From an uncultured Pseudacidovorax sp. (GTDB lineage: Bacteria; Pseudomonadota; Gammaproteobacteria; Burkholderiales; Burkholderiaceae_C): a stretch of 64,000 nucleotides of DNA. Each line of letters begins with the position of its first letter. Positions within the stretch are counted from its first letter, which is position 1. The notes beneath the pieces were generated by a model, which saw only the letters and a program-made list of their open reading frames with translations, searched no databases and was not told where the DNA came from. Shown one piece after another: positions 25,542 through 34,300 of the stretch. The position numbers and the translations under genes are program-made. The DNA lies in contig NZ_CAJYES010000153.1 of assembly GCF_913773995.1 (NCBI RefSeq), positions 1-64,000 of the forward strand, given 5' to 3'.

Positions 25542-27614
25542 ATGCCCGCAGCGCGCAAGCTCTTCGTCACCACCGCCCTTCCCTACGCCAACGGCAAGTT
25601 CCACATCGGCCACATCATGGAATACATCCAGGCCGACATCTGGGTGCGCTTCCAGCGGATGAACGGTGCCGAGGTCAACTTCGTCTGCGCGGACGACGCC
25701 CACGGCGCCGCCATCACCATCGCGGCCGACAAGGCGGGCATCACGCCCCAGGCCTTCGTGGCCGAGATCGCGGCCGGCCGCAAGCCCTACCTCGACGGCT
25801 TCCACATCGCCTTCGACAACTGGCATTCCACCGACGCGCCCGAGAACCACGAACTCGCGCAGCAGATCTACCGCGACCTGAAGGCCGCCGGCCTGATCGA
25901 GACGCGCCCGGTCGAGCAGTTCTACGACCCCGAGAAGGGCATGTTCCTGGCCGACCGCTTCATCAAGGGCGAGTGCCCGAACTGCCACGCCAAGGACCAG
26001 TACGGCGACAACTGCGAGGTGTGCGGCGCCGTCTATGCGCCCACCGAGCTGATCAATCCCTACTCGGCGCTGTCGGGCGCCAAGCCGGAGCTGCGCAGCT
26101 CCGACCATTTCTTCTTCAAGCTGTCCGACCCGCGCTGCGAGGCCTTCCTGAAGGAATGGACCACAGCCCCCGGCCACGTGCAGCCCGAGGTGCAGAACAA
26201 GATCCGCGAATGGCTGGTCAAGAAGGAAGACGGCACCGGCGGCCTGGGCGACTGGGACATCAGCCGCGACGCGCCCTACTTCGGCATCGAGATCCCCGAC
26301 GCGCCGGGCAAGTACTTCTACGTCTGGCTGGACGCACCGGTGGGCTATCTGGCCTCGCTCAAGAACTGGCTGGGCAAGAAGGGCGAGGACTACGCCGCCT
26401 ACATGGCCCAGCCCGATCTGGAGCAGGTGCACTTCATCGGCAAGGACATCATCACCTTCCACACCCTGTTCTGGCCGGCCATGCTGCATTTCAGCGGCCG
26501 CAAGGCGCCGGACGGCATCTTCGTGCACGGCCACCTGACGGTGAACAACGAGAAGATGAGCAAGAGCCGCGGCACCGGCATCGATCCGCTCAAGTACCTC
26601 AGCCTGGGCCTGAACCCCGAATGGCTGCGCTACTACATTGCCGCCAAGCTCAACGGCCGCAACGAGGACATCGACTTCAACCCCGAGGACTTCGTCGCCC
26701 GCGTCAACAGCGACCTGGTGGGCAAGTTCATCAACATCGCCAGCCGCTCGGCCGGCTTCATCGCCAAGCGCTTCGGCGGCCAGCTGGGCACGGTTTCCGT
26801 TGATGGCGAAGAGCTGCTGGTGATGCTGCGCGCCGGCGCAGAGGACCTGCGCCAGCTCTACGACAGCCGCGACTACGCCCGCGCCCTGCGCGAGGTGATG
26901 GCCCTGGCCGACCAGGTGAATGCCTATGTCGACGCCAACAAGCCCTGGGAGCTGGCCAAGCAGGCGGGCCAGGAAGAGCGGCTGCACGACGTCTGCACCA
27001 CCTGCATCGAGGCCTTCCGCCTGCTCACGCTCTACCTCAAGCCGGTGCTGCCGGCGCTGGCGGCGCAGGTCGAGGCCTTCCTGAAGATCACCCCGCTGCA
27101 GTGGGCCGACGCGGCCCGCTCGCTGAGCGCCGGCCATGCCATCGGCGATTACAAGCACCTGATGACGCGCGCGGACCCGAAAGTGCTGGAACAGCTGTTC
27201 ACGCCGCCCGCCACTGCCGCCGCGCCAGCGGCCGAAGCGGCGCCGGCACTGCCCGGCGGCGAGGCCCTGGCCCCCACCATCACCATCGACGACTTCGTCA
27301 AGATCGACCTGCGCATCGCCAAGATCGTGGCCTGCGAGAAGGTCGAAGGCTCCACCAAGCTGCTGCGCCTGACGCTGGACGTGGGCGAAGGCAAGACCCG
27401 CAACGTGTTCAGCGGCATCGCCTCGGCCTACCAGCCGGAGCAGTTGGTGGGCAAGCTCACCGTGATGGTCGCCAACCTGGCGCCGCGCAAGATGAAGTTC
27501 GGCGTCAGCGAGGGCATGGTGCTGGCCGCCAGCCATGCCGACGAGAAGGCCCAGCCGGGCATCCACGTGCTTGAGCCCTGGCCGGGTGCCCAGCCGGGCA
27601 TGCGGGTGCGCTGA
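25542..27614 (+). CDS. metG: Methionyl-tRNA synthetase
   Basis: This 690-aa class I synthetase charges tRNA-Met. The HIGH motif is in '[12 protein letters not shown]', the KMSKS loop in '[12 protein letters not shown]', and a four-Cys zinc knuckle in '[18 protein letters not shown]'. The C-terminal about 110 residues ('[19 protein letters not shown]') form the EMAPII/Trbp111-like tRNA-binding and dimerisation domain. The full length is typical of proteobacterial MetG. Confidence 0.97.
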   Translation: MPAARKLFVTTALPYANGKFHIGHIMEYIQADIWVRFQRMNGAEVNFVCADDAHGAAITIAADKAGITPQAFVAEIAAGRKPYLDGFHIAFDNWHSTDAPENHELAQQIYRDLKAAGLIETRPVEQFYDPEKGMFLADRFIKGECPNCHAKDQYGDNCEVCGAVYAPTELINPYSALSGAKPELRSSDHFFFKLSDPRCEAFLKEWTTAPGHVQPEVQNKIREWLVKKEDGTGGLGDWDISRDAPYFGIEIPDAPGKYFYVWLDAPVGYLASLKNWLGKKGEDYAAYMAQPDLEQVHFIGKDIITFHTLFWPAMLHFSGRKAPDGIFVHGHLTVNNEKMSKSRGTGIDPLKYLSLGLNPEWLRYYIAAKLNGRNEDIDFNPEDFVARVNSDLVGKFINIASRSAGFIAKRFGGQLGTVSVDGEELLVMLRAGAEDLRQLYDSRDYARALREVMALADQVNAYVDANKPWELAKQAGQEERLHDVCTTCIEAFRLLTLYLKPVLPALAAQVEAFLKITPLQWADAARSLSAGHAIGDYKHLMTRADPKVLEQLFTPPATAAAPAAEAAPALPGGEALAPTITIDDFVKIDLRIAKIVACEKVEGSTKLLRLTLDVGEGKTRNVFSGIASAYQPEQLVGKLTVMVANLAPRKMKFGVSEGMVLAASHADEKAQPGIHVLEPWPGAQPGMRVR

Positions 27615-27660
27615 GGGCGCACAACGCCCGCTTGACACCAGCACCGCACACAGGCCCTCC

Positions 27661-28836
27661 ATGCCCACCCCGGTCCTGCCTCAACGGATGCGTTGGCTGC
27701 TGGGTCGGGCCGCTGCGGCCGGCCTGATGCTCATCGCCGCCTTGGGTGCAACCGCACCTGCCCTTGCGGCCGGCCAGTCATCGGACTTACAGGCCTGCAG
27801 TCAGGCGGCTTCCGACGCGTGCCTTCAGGCCATCGACCTGCCCGACGGGGCGGGCCGGCTGTCCTATTACGCCTCCCGCGGCGTGAGTGACGGCGGGCCG
27901 CCGCCCACGCGGCTGCTGCTGGTCATGCACGGCCATCCGCGCGATGCGAACCGCAGCTTCGACGCGGCGCTGCAAGCCCTGCAGGGAAGCGGCCACGAGA
28001 TGGACACGCTGGTGGTGGCGCCCCTCTTCCAGGTGCCGGCCGACAAGGCCGGCCGCTGCAGGGCGCCGGGCGCCCCCGCCGCCCGGCCCGGCGACGCGCT
28101 GTGGACCTGCAGCAGCTGGCTGGCCGGCGGCGATTCGGCCGGCACCCGGCCGATCTCTTCCTTCGCGGCGCTCGACGCCCTGCTCGACGCCCTGGCCCAG
28201 CGCTGGCCCAGCCTGCGCGAGGCCACACTGGCCGGCTTTTCCGCGGGCGCCCAGATGCTGCAGCACCGCATCGGCTTCGCGGCCGACGCGCCGGCCGGCT
28301 GGCGCGTGCGCTACGTGATCGCCGACCCGGGCACCTGGCTGTATTTCGACCCGGCGCGACTGGCGCCCGTTGCCAGCGGCGGGGCCACGTCCGACTGGGA
28401 CGGCTGCCTGGCACCAGACGGCACCGGCTTGAACGCCGACTGCCGCTGGCAAGCCCTCCCCGATGCCGAGCTGGCCGCCTGCCCCGGCTACGACGACTGG
28501 AAGTACGGCACCCGGAAGCTGCCCGCCGCACTCGGCCGCAGCGCCGCCGACGCGCGGGCGCGCTATGCCGCGGCCGACATCCATCGCCTCGAAGGCGCCC
28601 TCGACAGCGGCACCGGCCGCGGCACGGCCGCGCGGGTGCTCGACCAGTCCTGCGCCGCCCGGCTGCAGGGCCCCTACCGCCTGCAGCGCGGGCTGGCCTA
28701 CGCGGCCTACGAACAGCAGGTGCTGCGGCCGACCGGCGCGCGCAGCTTCGCCGTCGTACCCGGCTGCGCCCACGACGTGGCCTGCGTGCTGCCCTCGGCC
28801 GCCGGCCGTGCGGCGCTGTTCGGCAGCGCTCGCTGA
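27661..28836 (+). CDS. Secreted alpha/beta hydrolase-like protein
   Basis: This 391-aa protein has a signal peptide ('LLGRAAAAGLMLIAALGATA', cleavage after 'PALA'). A core resembles alpha/beta hydrolases: 'LLLVMHGHPRDANRSF' near the oxyanion region, a nucleophile elbow 'LAGFSAGAQML' (G-x-S-x-G), and 'VPGCAHDVACV' as a candidate catalytic-His region near the C-terminus. Several Cys pairs suggest disulfides outside the cytoplasm. The substrate is unknown; esterase or depolymerase activity is possible. I chose 27661 because it immediately precedes the signal peptide; ATG 27688 is an alternative. Confidence 0.72.
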   Translation: MPTPVLPQRMRWLLGRAAAAGLMLIAALGATAPALAAGQSSDLQACSQAASDACLQAIDLPDGAGRLSYYASRGVSDGGPPPTRLLLVMHGHPRDANRSFDAALQALQGSGHEMDTLVVAPLFQVPADKAGRCRAPGAPAARPGDALWTCSSWLAGGDSAGTRPISSFAALDALLDALAQRWPSLREATLAGFSAGAQMLQHRIGFAADAPAGWRVRYVIADPGTWLYFDPARLAPVASGGATSDWDGCLAPDGTGLNADCRWQALPDAELAACPGYDDWKYGTRKLPAALGRSAADARARYAAADIHRLEGALDSGTGRGTAARVLDQSCAARLQGPYRLQRGLAYAAYEQQVLRPTGARSFAVVPGCAHDVACVLPSAAGRAALFGSAR

Positions 28837-28866
28837 TCCATCCTTCATCCCCTACCGGAGCCGCCC

Positions 28867-29100
28867 ATGGACCGCGTCCTCTTTTCCCGCCTGCTGCTGG
28901 CCGCCGTCACCCTCGGCGGCCTCGGCGGCTGCGCCGTCGTCAGCGTGGCCGGCGCTGCCGTGTCGGTGGGCGCCACGGCCGTGAGCGTCGGGGCTGGCGC
29001 CGTCGGCCTGGCCGCCGATGCGGCCATCGGCACCGCGCGGCTGGGCGGCAGGGCCGTGGGCGCGGCCGCGGGCGCGGTTCTGCCGGGCGGCAACGACTGA
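28867..29100 (+). CDS. Small Ala/Gly/Val-rich lipoprotein
   Basis: This 77-aa protein has a type II signal with lipobox 'LGGLGGC' around residue 22 and a very repetitive mature part ('VAGAAVSVGATAVSVGAG') ending 'VLPGGND'. It lies 30 bp after the hydrolase gene with a GGAG-type RBS, so it probably shares its transcript. Glycine-zipper-like spacing suggests membrane association. I do not know its role. Confidence 0.75.
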   Translation: MDRVLFSRLLLAAVTLGGLGGCAVVSVAGAAVSVGATAVSVGAGAVGLAADAAIGTARLGGRAVGAAAGAVLPGGND

Positions 29101-29315
29101 CAGCGTCCGCGACGGCGGTTTTGGGGTGCGGCGTGGCGCCTCACAGGGCGCCGCCGATCCATCAGCGGGAACTCAGTTGTCCACGGCGCCGAAGCGCCAG
29201 CCGCACGGCATGAAGCCGGCGCCCCGACCCTGATCGAAAGGCCGCGGAGCAGGCCACGCCAGTGCACCAGCGGAACGGGCTCGGCCCGGCCGCCGGGTGC
29301 GCCCCTTGAGGGGGA

Positions 29316-29346
29316 TTGGACTTCCACACGCAGTGAGGAAGTCCAA
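29316..29346. terminator. Hairpin between convergent genes
   Basis: A perfect 10-bp stem TTGGACTTCC/GGAAGTCCAA with an 11-nt loop lies between the convergent lipoprotein genes at 28867 and 29363. There is no long T-run, but the position fits a bidirectional transcript end. It follows 'CCCCTTGAGGGGG', a short palindrome common in Comamonadaceae intergenic repeats (from memory). The rest of 29101-29362 shows no gene. Confidence 0.45.
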
Positions 29347-29362
29347 ACGGGGTGGTCTCATG

Positions 29363-29860
29363 TCACGGTGCCTCGACGCCGCGATCCTGCGACGAGCCGC
29401 TGCGCAGCACGTACTGCTGGTCGTTCAGCACCGCGGTGAACACCATCGGCGTATTGGGCGGCTGCGTCCAGTGCCAGTCCCATTCCGTCTCCTGCTTGAG
29501 GGCATAGCGCGTCACCTTGGCGGGCTTGCCCAGCAGCTTGCGCAACTCTTCCATCGGCATGCCCGGCTGCACGCGGGCGAAGTTCTCGGGCGTGAGCACC
29601 TGGCGCAGGGCGCTCATGCGACCGTCGGGGCCGATGGTGATCATGTAGTTCTTGCGGCCAGCCGGCTGGCGGTTGTATTCGAGCACCCGGCCGGCGGGCG
29701 AATCCCAGATGTTCTCGGGCTCGCCGAACTGGGCACGCACATCGGCCTCGGTGGCCACGCCCTCTTCCAGCTTGTCGATGCGCTGCGGGTCGCAGCCTGC
29801 CAGGGCGGCCAGCGCGGTCAATGCGGCGGCGATGCGCGCCGCGGTCCTGCCTGTGGTCAT
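29363..29860 (-). CDS. SmpA/BamE-like outer membrane lipoprotein
   Basis: This 165-aa protein has a lipoprotein signal ('ALTALAALAGC') and a small alpha-beta domain with the BamE/SmpA hallmarks 'VRAQFGEPENIWD' and 'VQPGMPMEELRKLLGKPA', i.e. two tandem copies of the 'G-x-P-x' motif region. BamE proteins support outer-membrane protein assembly; paralogues of this kind are often called 'SmpA/OmlA domain lipoproteins'. It is divergent from DUF3460-scpA with 66 bp between starts. Confidence 0.8.
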   Translation of the reverse strand: MTTGRTAARIAAALTALAALAGCDPQRIDKLEEGVATEADVRAQFGEPENIWDSPAGRVLEYNRQPAGRKNYMITIGPDGRMSALRQVLTPENFARVQPGMPMEELRKLLGKPAKVTRYALKQETEWDWHWTQPPNTPMVFTAVLNDQQYVLRSGSSQDRGVEAP

Positions 29861-29882
29861 CGATTCCCCATCGCCCCGTCGT

Positions 29883-29888
29883 TAAAAT
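29883..29888 (+). promoter_or_regulatory. Probable -10 element for DUF3460-scpA
   Basis: A TAAAAT hexamer 39 bp upstream of the DUF3460 ATG, in the 66-bp divergent spacer. No clear -35 is visible. Confidence 0.4.
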
Positions 29889-29926
29889 CGCGCCCCTCGT
29901 CCAGTCACAAGAAGCAGCACCAGTCT

Positions 29927-30133
29927 ATGTCGATCTTCGGCCGCCCCCACTACACCTCCGATGCCACCCAGTTCATCGAGAAGCTGCGCGAGCAGAAGCC
30001 GACGCTCGAAGCCGAACAGCGCGCCGGCCGCGCTCTGCTGTGGGACAAGCAGATAGACCGCCAGACGCAGGCCGAGTTCGAGGCCGCTGCCGTCGCGCAG
30101 CAGCCTTACGTTTACCAGACGAAGTCGCATTGA
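29927..30133 (+). CDS. DUF3460 family protein
   Basis: This 68-aa protein reads 'MSIFGRPHYTSDATQFIEKL' and continues hydrophilic, matching DUF3460, a short beta-proteobacterial family of unknown function that regularly precedes scpA. It is embedded in longer ORF-track entries; the ATG at 29927 gives the family-standard length. The stop overlaps the scpA start in TTGA. Confidence 0.88.
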   Translation: MSIFGRPHYTSDATQFIEKLREQKPTLEAEQRAGRALLWDKQIDRQTQAEFEAAAVAQQPYVYQTKSH

Positions 30134-30993
30134 GCACCACCCCCGCGCTGCCTGCCGCCACCGCGGACGACGACGACCGCCCCGCGGTCGCCGCCATGCC
30201 CGAGGTGGTGGACCAGGTGGCGCTGGCCCGCCTCTACGGCGAGCCGCTGTTCGCGCTGCCGAACGACCTCTACATCCCGCCGGATGCGCTGGAGGTCTTC
30301 CTGGAGGCCTTCGAGGGGCCGTTGGATCTGCTGCTCTACCTGATCCGCAAGCAGAACTTCAACATCCTCGACATCCCCATGGCGGGCGTCACCCGCCAGT
30401 ACCTTGCCTACGTGGACGAGATCCGCAGCCGCAACCTGGAGCTGGCGGCCGAGTACCTGCTGATGGCGGCGATGCTCATCGAGATCAAGTCGCGCATGCT
30501 GCTGCCGCCCAAGAAGACGGCGGACGGCGAAGAGGCCGAAGACCCGCGCGCCGAGCTGGTGCGCCGCCTGCTGGAATACGAGCAGGCCAAGATGCAGGCC
30601 GCCGCCATCAATGCGCTGCCCACCTACGGCAGGGATTTCTGGAAGGCGCAGGTCTACATCGAGCAGTCGCTCAAGCCGCGCTTCCCGGACGTGAGCCTGG
30701 ACGATCTGCGCCAGGCCTGGGCCGACATCCTCAAGCGGGCCAAGCTGGTGCAGCACCACAAGATCTCCCGCGAGGAACTGTCGGTGCGCGAGCACATGAG
30801 CATCGTGCTGCGTCAGCTGCAGGGGCGGCGTTTCGTCGAATTCGAGTCGCTGTTCGACGCCACGCGCGGCGTGCCGGTGCTGGTCGTCACCTTCATCGCG
30901 CTGCTGGAGCTGGGCAAGGAGACGCTGGTGGAGATCACGCAGGCCGAGGCCTTCGCGCCCATCTACGTGCGGCTGGCCTACGCGCCGAGCTGA
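30130..30993 (+). CDS. scpA: Segregation and condensation protein A
   Basis: This 287-aa kleisin bridges SMC heads in chromosome condensation and segregation. The kleisin core is visible from 'FEGPLDLLLYLIRKQNFNIL' to the winged-helix C-terminal region 'VVTFIALLELGKETLVEITQ'. The start is TTG at 30130, overlapping the DUF3460 stop by 4 nt; an ATG at 30196 is possible, but the coupled TTG fits the long hydrophilic N-terminus seen in relatives. No scpB or smc is adjacent in this window. Confidence 0.9.
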   Translation: MSTTPALPAATADDDDRPAVAAMPEVVDQVALARLYGEPLFALPNDLYIPPDALEVFLEAFEGPLDLLLYLIRKQNFNILDIPMAGVTRQYLAYVDEIRSRNLELAAEYLLMAAMLIEIKSRMLLPPKKTADGEEAEDPRAELVRRLLEYEQAKMQAAAINALPTYGRDFWKAQVYIEQSLKPRFPDVSLDDLRQAWADILKRAKLVQHHKISREELSVREHMSIVLRQLQGRRFVEFESLFDATRGVPVLVVTFIALLELGKETLVEITQAEAFAPIYVRLAYAPS

Positions 30994-31052
30994 GCCTGGC
31001 GGCCTTGGCGACGGGCGGGGCGCCCCTTGGTGCCGTCAACGCCTTGGTGCCG

Positions 31053-32048
31053 TCAGATTTCCTGAGCCGGCTCGCGCGCCATCAAGGCGGCGACGGCGTC
31101 CGCCGGCCTGAGCCGGCCGTCCAGCAAGCCCACAACCGCCTCGGCGATGGGCATTTCCACCTCTAGCTGCCGTGCCCGCTGCACCACCGCCCGGGCACAG
31201 TTGACGCCCTCGGCCACATGGCCGAGCGAGCGGACCGCCTCGTCCAGCGTCTGCCCCTCGGCCAGCAGCAGGCCCACGCGTCGGTTGCGCGACAGGTGGC
31301 CGGTGGCCGTCAGCACCAGATCGCCCAGGCCCGACAGGCCCATGAAGGTCTCGGCACGACCGCCCAGCGCGATGCCCAGCCGGGTCATCTCGGCCAGGCC
31401 GCGGGTGATCAGGGCAGCGCGCGCATTCAGGCCGAGCGCCAGCCCGTCGGCCAGGCCAGTGGCGATGGCCAGCACGTTCTTGACCGCGCCGCCGACTTCC
31501 ACGCCCGTGACGTCGTCATTGCCATAGACCCGCAATGCCGGCCCATGGAAGGCCGCGACCAGGCGCTCGCGCACTTCGGCATCGGAACTCGCCGCCACCA
31601 GGGCGGTGGGCTGCGCCTGGCCGACTTCCAGCGCGAAGCTGGGGCCGCTCAGCAGGCCGGCGCGCAGCTGCGGCGCCACCTCGGCCTGCACCTCATGGGG
31701 AAAGAGTCCGCTGGCGGGCTCCACGCCCTTGCACAGCCAGGCGACGGGCGCGGTGCAGCCGGCCTTGGCCAACGCCGCCAGCTGCGCGCGCAAGGCAGCC
31801 ATGGGCGTGCCGAGCACCACAAGGTCGGCATCGCGCCAGGCCTCGCGGGCATCGCCGGACTGGAGAAGAAGGGAAGTCGGGAAGGTCACGCCCGCCAGGT
31901 AGCGGGGATTGGCGCGGCTGCGCGCCATCGCGTCCATCTGGGCGGGGTCCCGGCCCCAGAGCACCACGCGGTGCCCGGCCGGATGGGCTGCGGCGCTGAT
32001 CGCCAGCGCCGTGCCCCAGGCGCCGGCGCCGAGCACGCAGATGCGCAT
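31053..32048 (-). CDS. gpsA: Glycerol-3-phosphate dehydrogenase [NAD(P)+]
   Basis: This 331-aa cytoplasmic enzyme reduces dihydroxyacetone phosphate to sn-glycerol-3-phosphate for phospholipids. The Rossmann motif '[12 protein letters not shown]' is at the N-terminus; 'WLCKGVEP', '[10 protein letters not shown]' and the catalytic Lys in '[14 protein letters not shown]' follow. I chose ATG 32048; TTG 32081 directly after secB is an alternative. It is downstream of secB, 33 bp apart. A 17-bp tandem duplication (CCTTGGTGCCGTCA repeat) overlaps its stop. Confidence 0.95.
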   Translation of the reverse strand: MRICVLGAGAWGTALAISAAAHPAGHRVVLWGRDPAQMDAMARSRANPRYLAGVTFPTSLLLQSGDAREAWRDADLVVLGTPMAALRAQLAALAKAGCTAPVAWLCKGVEPASGLFPHEVQAEVAPQLRAGLLSGPSFALEVGQAQPTALVAASSDAEVRERLVAAFHGPALRVYGNDDVTGVEVGGAVKNVLAIATGLADGLALGLNARAALITRGLAEMTRLGIALGGRAETFMGLSGLGDLVLTATGHLSRNRRVGLLLAEGQTLDEAVRSLGHVAEGVNCARAVVQRARQLEVEMPIAEAVVGLLDGRLRPADAVAALMAREPAQEI

Positions 32049-32081
32049 GGGGGCGCCAGGCCGGTTTGCCGTTGCCGGCAA

Positions 32082-32546
32082 TTACTGGGCGTTGGCCGGC
32101 AGGCCTTGGCCGGCGGCCTGGGCCTGCTGCTGCTCGTACATGGCCTGGAAATTGATCTCGGCCAGGTGCACGGGCGGGAAGCCGCCGCGCTGGATGGTGT
32201 CGGCCACGTTGCCGCGCAGGTAGGGATAGACGATCTGCGGGCAGGCGATGCCCAGGATCGGGCCCATCTGGTCTTCGGGCAGGTTGCGGATCTCGAAGAT
32301 GCCGGCCTGCTTGGCTTCGACCAGGAACACGGTGCGGTCGTCAATCTTGGTCTGCACGGTGGCCGAAACGCTCACCTCGAAGATGCCTTCGGCCACGTTC
32401 TGTGCCTCGACGCCCAGCTGGATGTCGACGGTGGGCTGGGTCTGCTCCAGCAGGATGGCCGGCGAATTGGGCTGCTCCAGCGACAGGTCCTTGAGGTAGA
32501 CGCGCTGGATCTGGAAGACGGGTTCTGCGGCTTGTTGGTCGGCCAT
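32082..32546 (-). CDS. secB: Preprotein export chaperone SecB
   Basis: This 154-aa tetrameric chaperone keeps preproteins unfolded and hands them to SecA. The family is clear from '[20 protein letters not shown]', '[15 protein letters not shown]' and '[13 protein letters not shown]'. Order rhodanese-grxC-secB-gpsA on the minus strand is the usual Burkholderiales arrangement. A terminator-like hairpin sits only 24 bp upstream of its start. Confidence 0.96.
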   Translation of the reverse strand: MADQQAAEPVFQIQRVYLKDLSLEQPNSPAILLEQTQPTVDIQLGVEAQNVAEGIFEVSVSATVQTKIDDRTVFLVEAKQAGIFEIRNLPEDQMGPILGIACPQIVYPYLRGNVADTIQRGGFPPVHLAEINFQAMYEQQQAQAAGQGLPANAQ

Positions 32547-32569
32547 GGTGCTTGGAGGTGTGTCGGGAC

Positions 32570-32592
32570 AAAAAGGCCCGCGGTCAGCGGGC
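32570..32592 (-). terminator. Rho-independent terminator after grxC
   Basis: On the minus strand the stem GCCCGC-TGACC-GCGGGC is followed by CTTTTTG. It follows grxC (stop 32650) and precedes secB by 24 bp, so it would end the rhodanese-grxC transcript or attenuate read-through into secB. Confidence 0.6.
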
Positions 32593-32649
32593 GCGAAAGC
32601 GTTCGATTATGGCCTGTGCCGACGACAGGCCCGGCCGGCCCCGGCCCTC

Positions 32650-32910
32650 TCAGGCGCCTTGCAGCAGCGGCACCAGACCGCCCCGGCCGTCGAGCGCGAT
32701 CAGGTCGTCGCAGCCACCGACATGGGTGTCGCCGATGAAGATCTGCGGAACGGTGCGCCGCTGGGTCAGGCGCATCATTTCGTCGCGGGCCGCGGGGTCG
32801 GCGTCGACCCGGATCTCCTGGATGCTGTCCACGCCCTTGGCCTTGAGCACCTGCTTGGCGCGGATGCAGTAGGGGCAGACGGCAGTGGTGTACATCTTCA
32901 CGGCTTGCAT
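32650..32910 (-). CDS. grxC: Glutaredoxin 3
   Basis: This 86-aa glutathione-dependent thiol oxidoreductase has active site 'CPYC', the cis-Pro segment 'TVPQIFI' and the glutathione-binding 'HVGGCDDL'. The length is standard for GrxC. It follows the rhodanese gene by 45 bp on the same strand. Confidence 0.95.
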   Translation of the reverse strand: MQAVKMYTTAVCPYCIRAKQVLKAKGVDSIQEIRVDADPAARDEMMRLTQRRTVPQIFIGDTHVGGCDDLIALDGRGGLVPLLQGA

Positions 32911-32955
32911 GGATTTCCTCGTGGGCGGGTGAATGCGGGATGGGTCGGAAGGCGT

Positions 32956-33375
32956 TCAGGCCTTGACGGCCACCTTCTCGACGGGCAGGTTAGCCTCGTT
33001 CCAGGATTTCATCCCGCCACCCACGGCTTGGGCCTGTTCGTAGCCCAGTTTCTTGGCGGCGGCGACGGCACGCTGGGCACGGGCGCCGGTGGCGCACATC
33101 AGCAGCACCGGCAGGGCCTTGTTCTTGACCACGCCCGGCAGCTTCTGCTCCAGCTCGGCCAGGGGCACGTTGCGCGCGCCGACGGCGTGGCCGGCGGCGA
33201 ACTCCTCGGGCTCGCGCACGTCGATCAGCACGCCCTTCTGACGGTTGATGATCTGCACCGCGCCCTGGGCGCTGAGCGAGCCCTGGCCCGCGCCGCGCAG
33301 CACCGGCCAGGCCAGCATGCCGCCCGAGCCGAGTGCGAGGAGGATCAGGGCCCAGTTGTCGAGGATGAATTTCAC
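32956..33375 (-). CDS. Membrane-anchored rhodanese-like protein
   Basis: This 139-aa protein has an N-terminal membrane anchor ('[19 protein letters not shown]') followed by a single rhodanese domain; the active-site Cys is retained in '[12 protein letters not shown]', so sulfurtransfer is possible. GTG at 33375 with GGAAG upstream starts it at 'MKFILDNW'; the track start (TTG 33396) is less likely. It is divergent from gpmA with a 72-bp spacer and upstream of grxC and secB. Confidence 0.88.
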   Translation of the reverse strand: MKFILDNWALILLALGSGGMLAWPVLRGAGQGSLSAQGAVQIINRQKGVLIDVREPEEFAAGHAVGARNVPLAELEQKLPGVVKNKALPVLLMCATGARAQRAVAAAKKLGYEQAQAVGGGMKSWNEANLPVEKVAVKA

Positions 33376-33407
33376 GGGAAGCTTCCGAGATGGCAAACCG
33401 TCAATTT

Positions 33408-33413
33408 TAGAAT
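33408..33413 (+). promoter_or_regulatory. Probable -10 element for gpmA
   Basis: TAGAAT lies 35 bp upstream of the gpmA ATG, in the spacer shared with the divergent rhodanese gene. The -35 region is unclear. Confidence 0.4.
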
Positions 33414-33447
33414 GGCGGTTTTACTCCGGCGACACGTAAGGGACCCC

Positions 33448-34191
33448 ATGCATAAACTGGTGCTGATCCGCCATGGCGAATCGACCTGGAACCTCGAAAA
33501 CCGCTTCACCGGCTGGACCGACGTCGACCTGACCGACACCGGCATCGAGCAGGCCAAGCAGGCCGGTCGCCTGCTCAAGGAGCAGGGCTACGACTTCGAC
33601 GTCGCCTACACCAGCGTGCTCAAGCGGGCCAACCGGACCCTGTGGCATGTGCTGGACGAGCTGGACCGCACCTGGCTGCCGGTCGTCCATTCGTGGCGCC
33701 TGAACGAGCGCCACTACGGCGCGCTGCAGGGCCTGAACAAGGCCGACATGGCCAAGCAGTACGGCGACGAGCAGGTGCTGGTCTGGCGCCGCAGCTACGA
33801 CACGCCGCCGCCGGCGCTGGAGCCGACCGACCCGCGCAGCGAGCGCGGCGACGTGCGGTACGCGAAGCTCGACCCGGAGCAGGTGCCGCTGACCGAATGC
33901 CTCAAGGACACCGTCGCGCGCGTCCTGCCCTTCTGGAACGAGTCGATGGCCCCGGCCATCCGTGCCGGCCGCCGCCTGGTGGTGGCCGCGCACGGCAATT
34001 CGATCCGCGCCCTGGTGAAGTACCTGGACGGCATCTCCGACAGCGACATCGTGGGCCTGAACATCCCCAACGGCATTCCGCTGGTCTACGAGCTGGACGA
34101 CGACCTCAAGCCGCTTCGCCATTACTACCTGGGCGACGCGGCAGCGGCCGAAAAGGCGGCAGCCGCCGTCGCCTCGCAGGGCAAAGCCTGA
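33448..34191 (+). CDS. gpmA: 2,3-bisphosphoglycerate-dependent phosphoglycerate mutase
   Basis: This 247-aa glycolytic enzyme interconverts 3- and 2-phosphoglycerate. The phosphohistidine motif '[10 protein letters not shown]', '[15 protein letters not shown]' and the second His in '[11 protein letters not shown]' are present. Start ATG 33448 fits the family N-terminus '[10 protein letters not shown]'. It precedes the ctpA protease gene (109-bp gap), the usual Burkholderiales neighbour. Confidence 0.97.
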   Translation: MHKLVLIRHGESTWNLENRFTGWTDVDLTDTGIEQAKQAGRLLKEQGYDFDVAYTSVLKRANRTLWHVLDELDRTWLPVVHSWRLNERHYGALQGLNKADMAKQYGDEQVLVWRRSYDTPPPALEPTDPRSERGDVRYAKLDPEQVPLTECLKDTVARVLPFWNESMAPAIRAGRRLVVAAHGNSIRALVKYLDGISDSDIVGLNIPNGIPLVYELDDDLKPLRHYYLGDAAAAEKAAAAVASQGKA

Positions 34192-34300
34192 TTCGGGGAT
34201 ACGGACGGAACCCGCGGGGCCATTTCCGCTTCCAAAGTCCGCGTATATTGATTGGCGATTTTGTGAACGACGGATCGGGTCTCCCGAAAGGACGCTGCCC

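Noticed and set aside
31025-31055. 17-bp tandem duplication at the gpsA stop as a regulatory element
   Set aside because: Only two copies, no dyad symmetry, and it overlaps the stop codon; simple slippage explains it.
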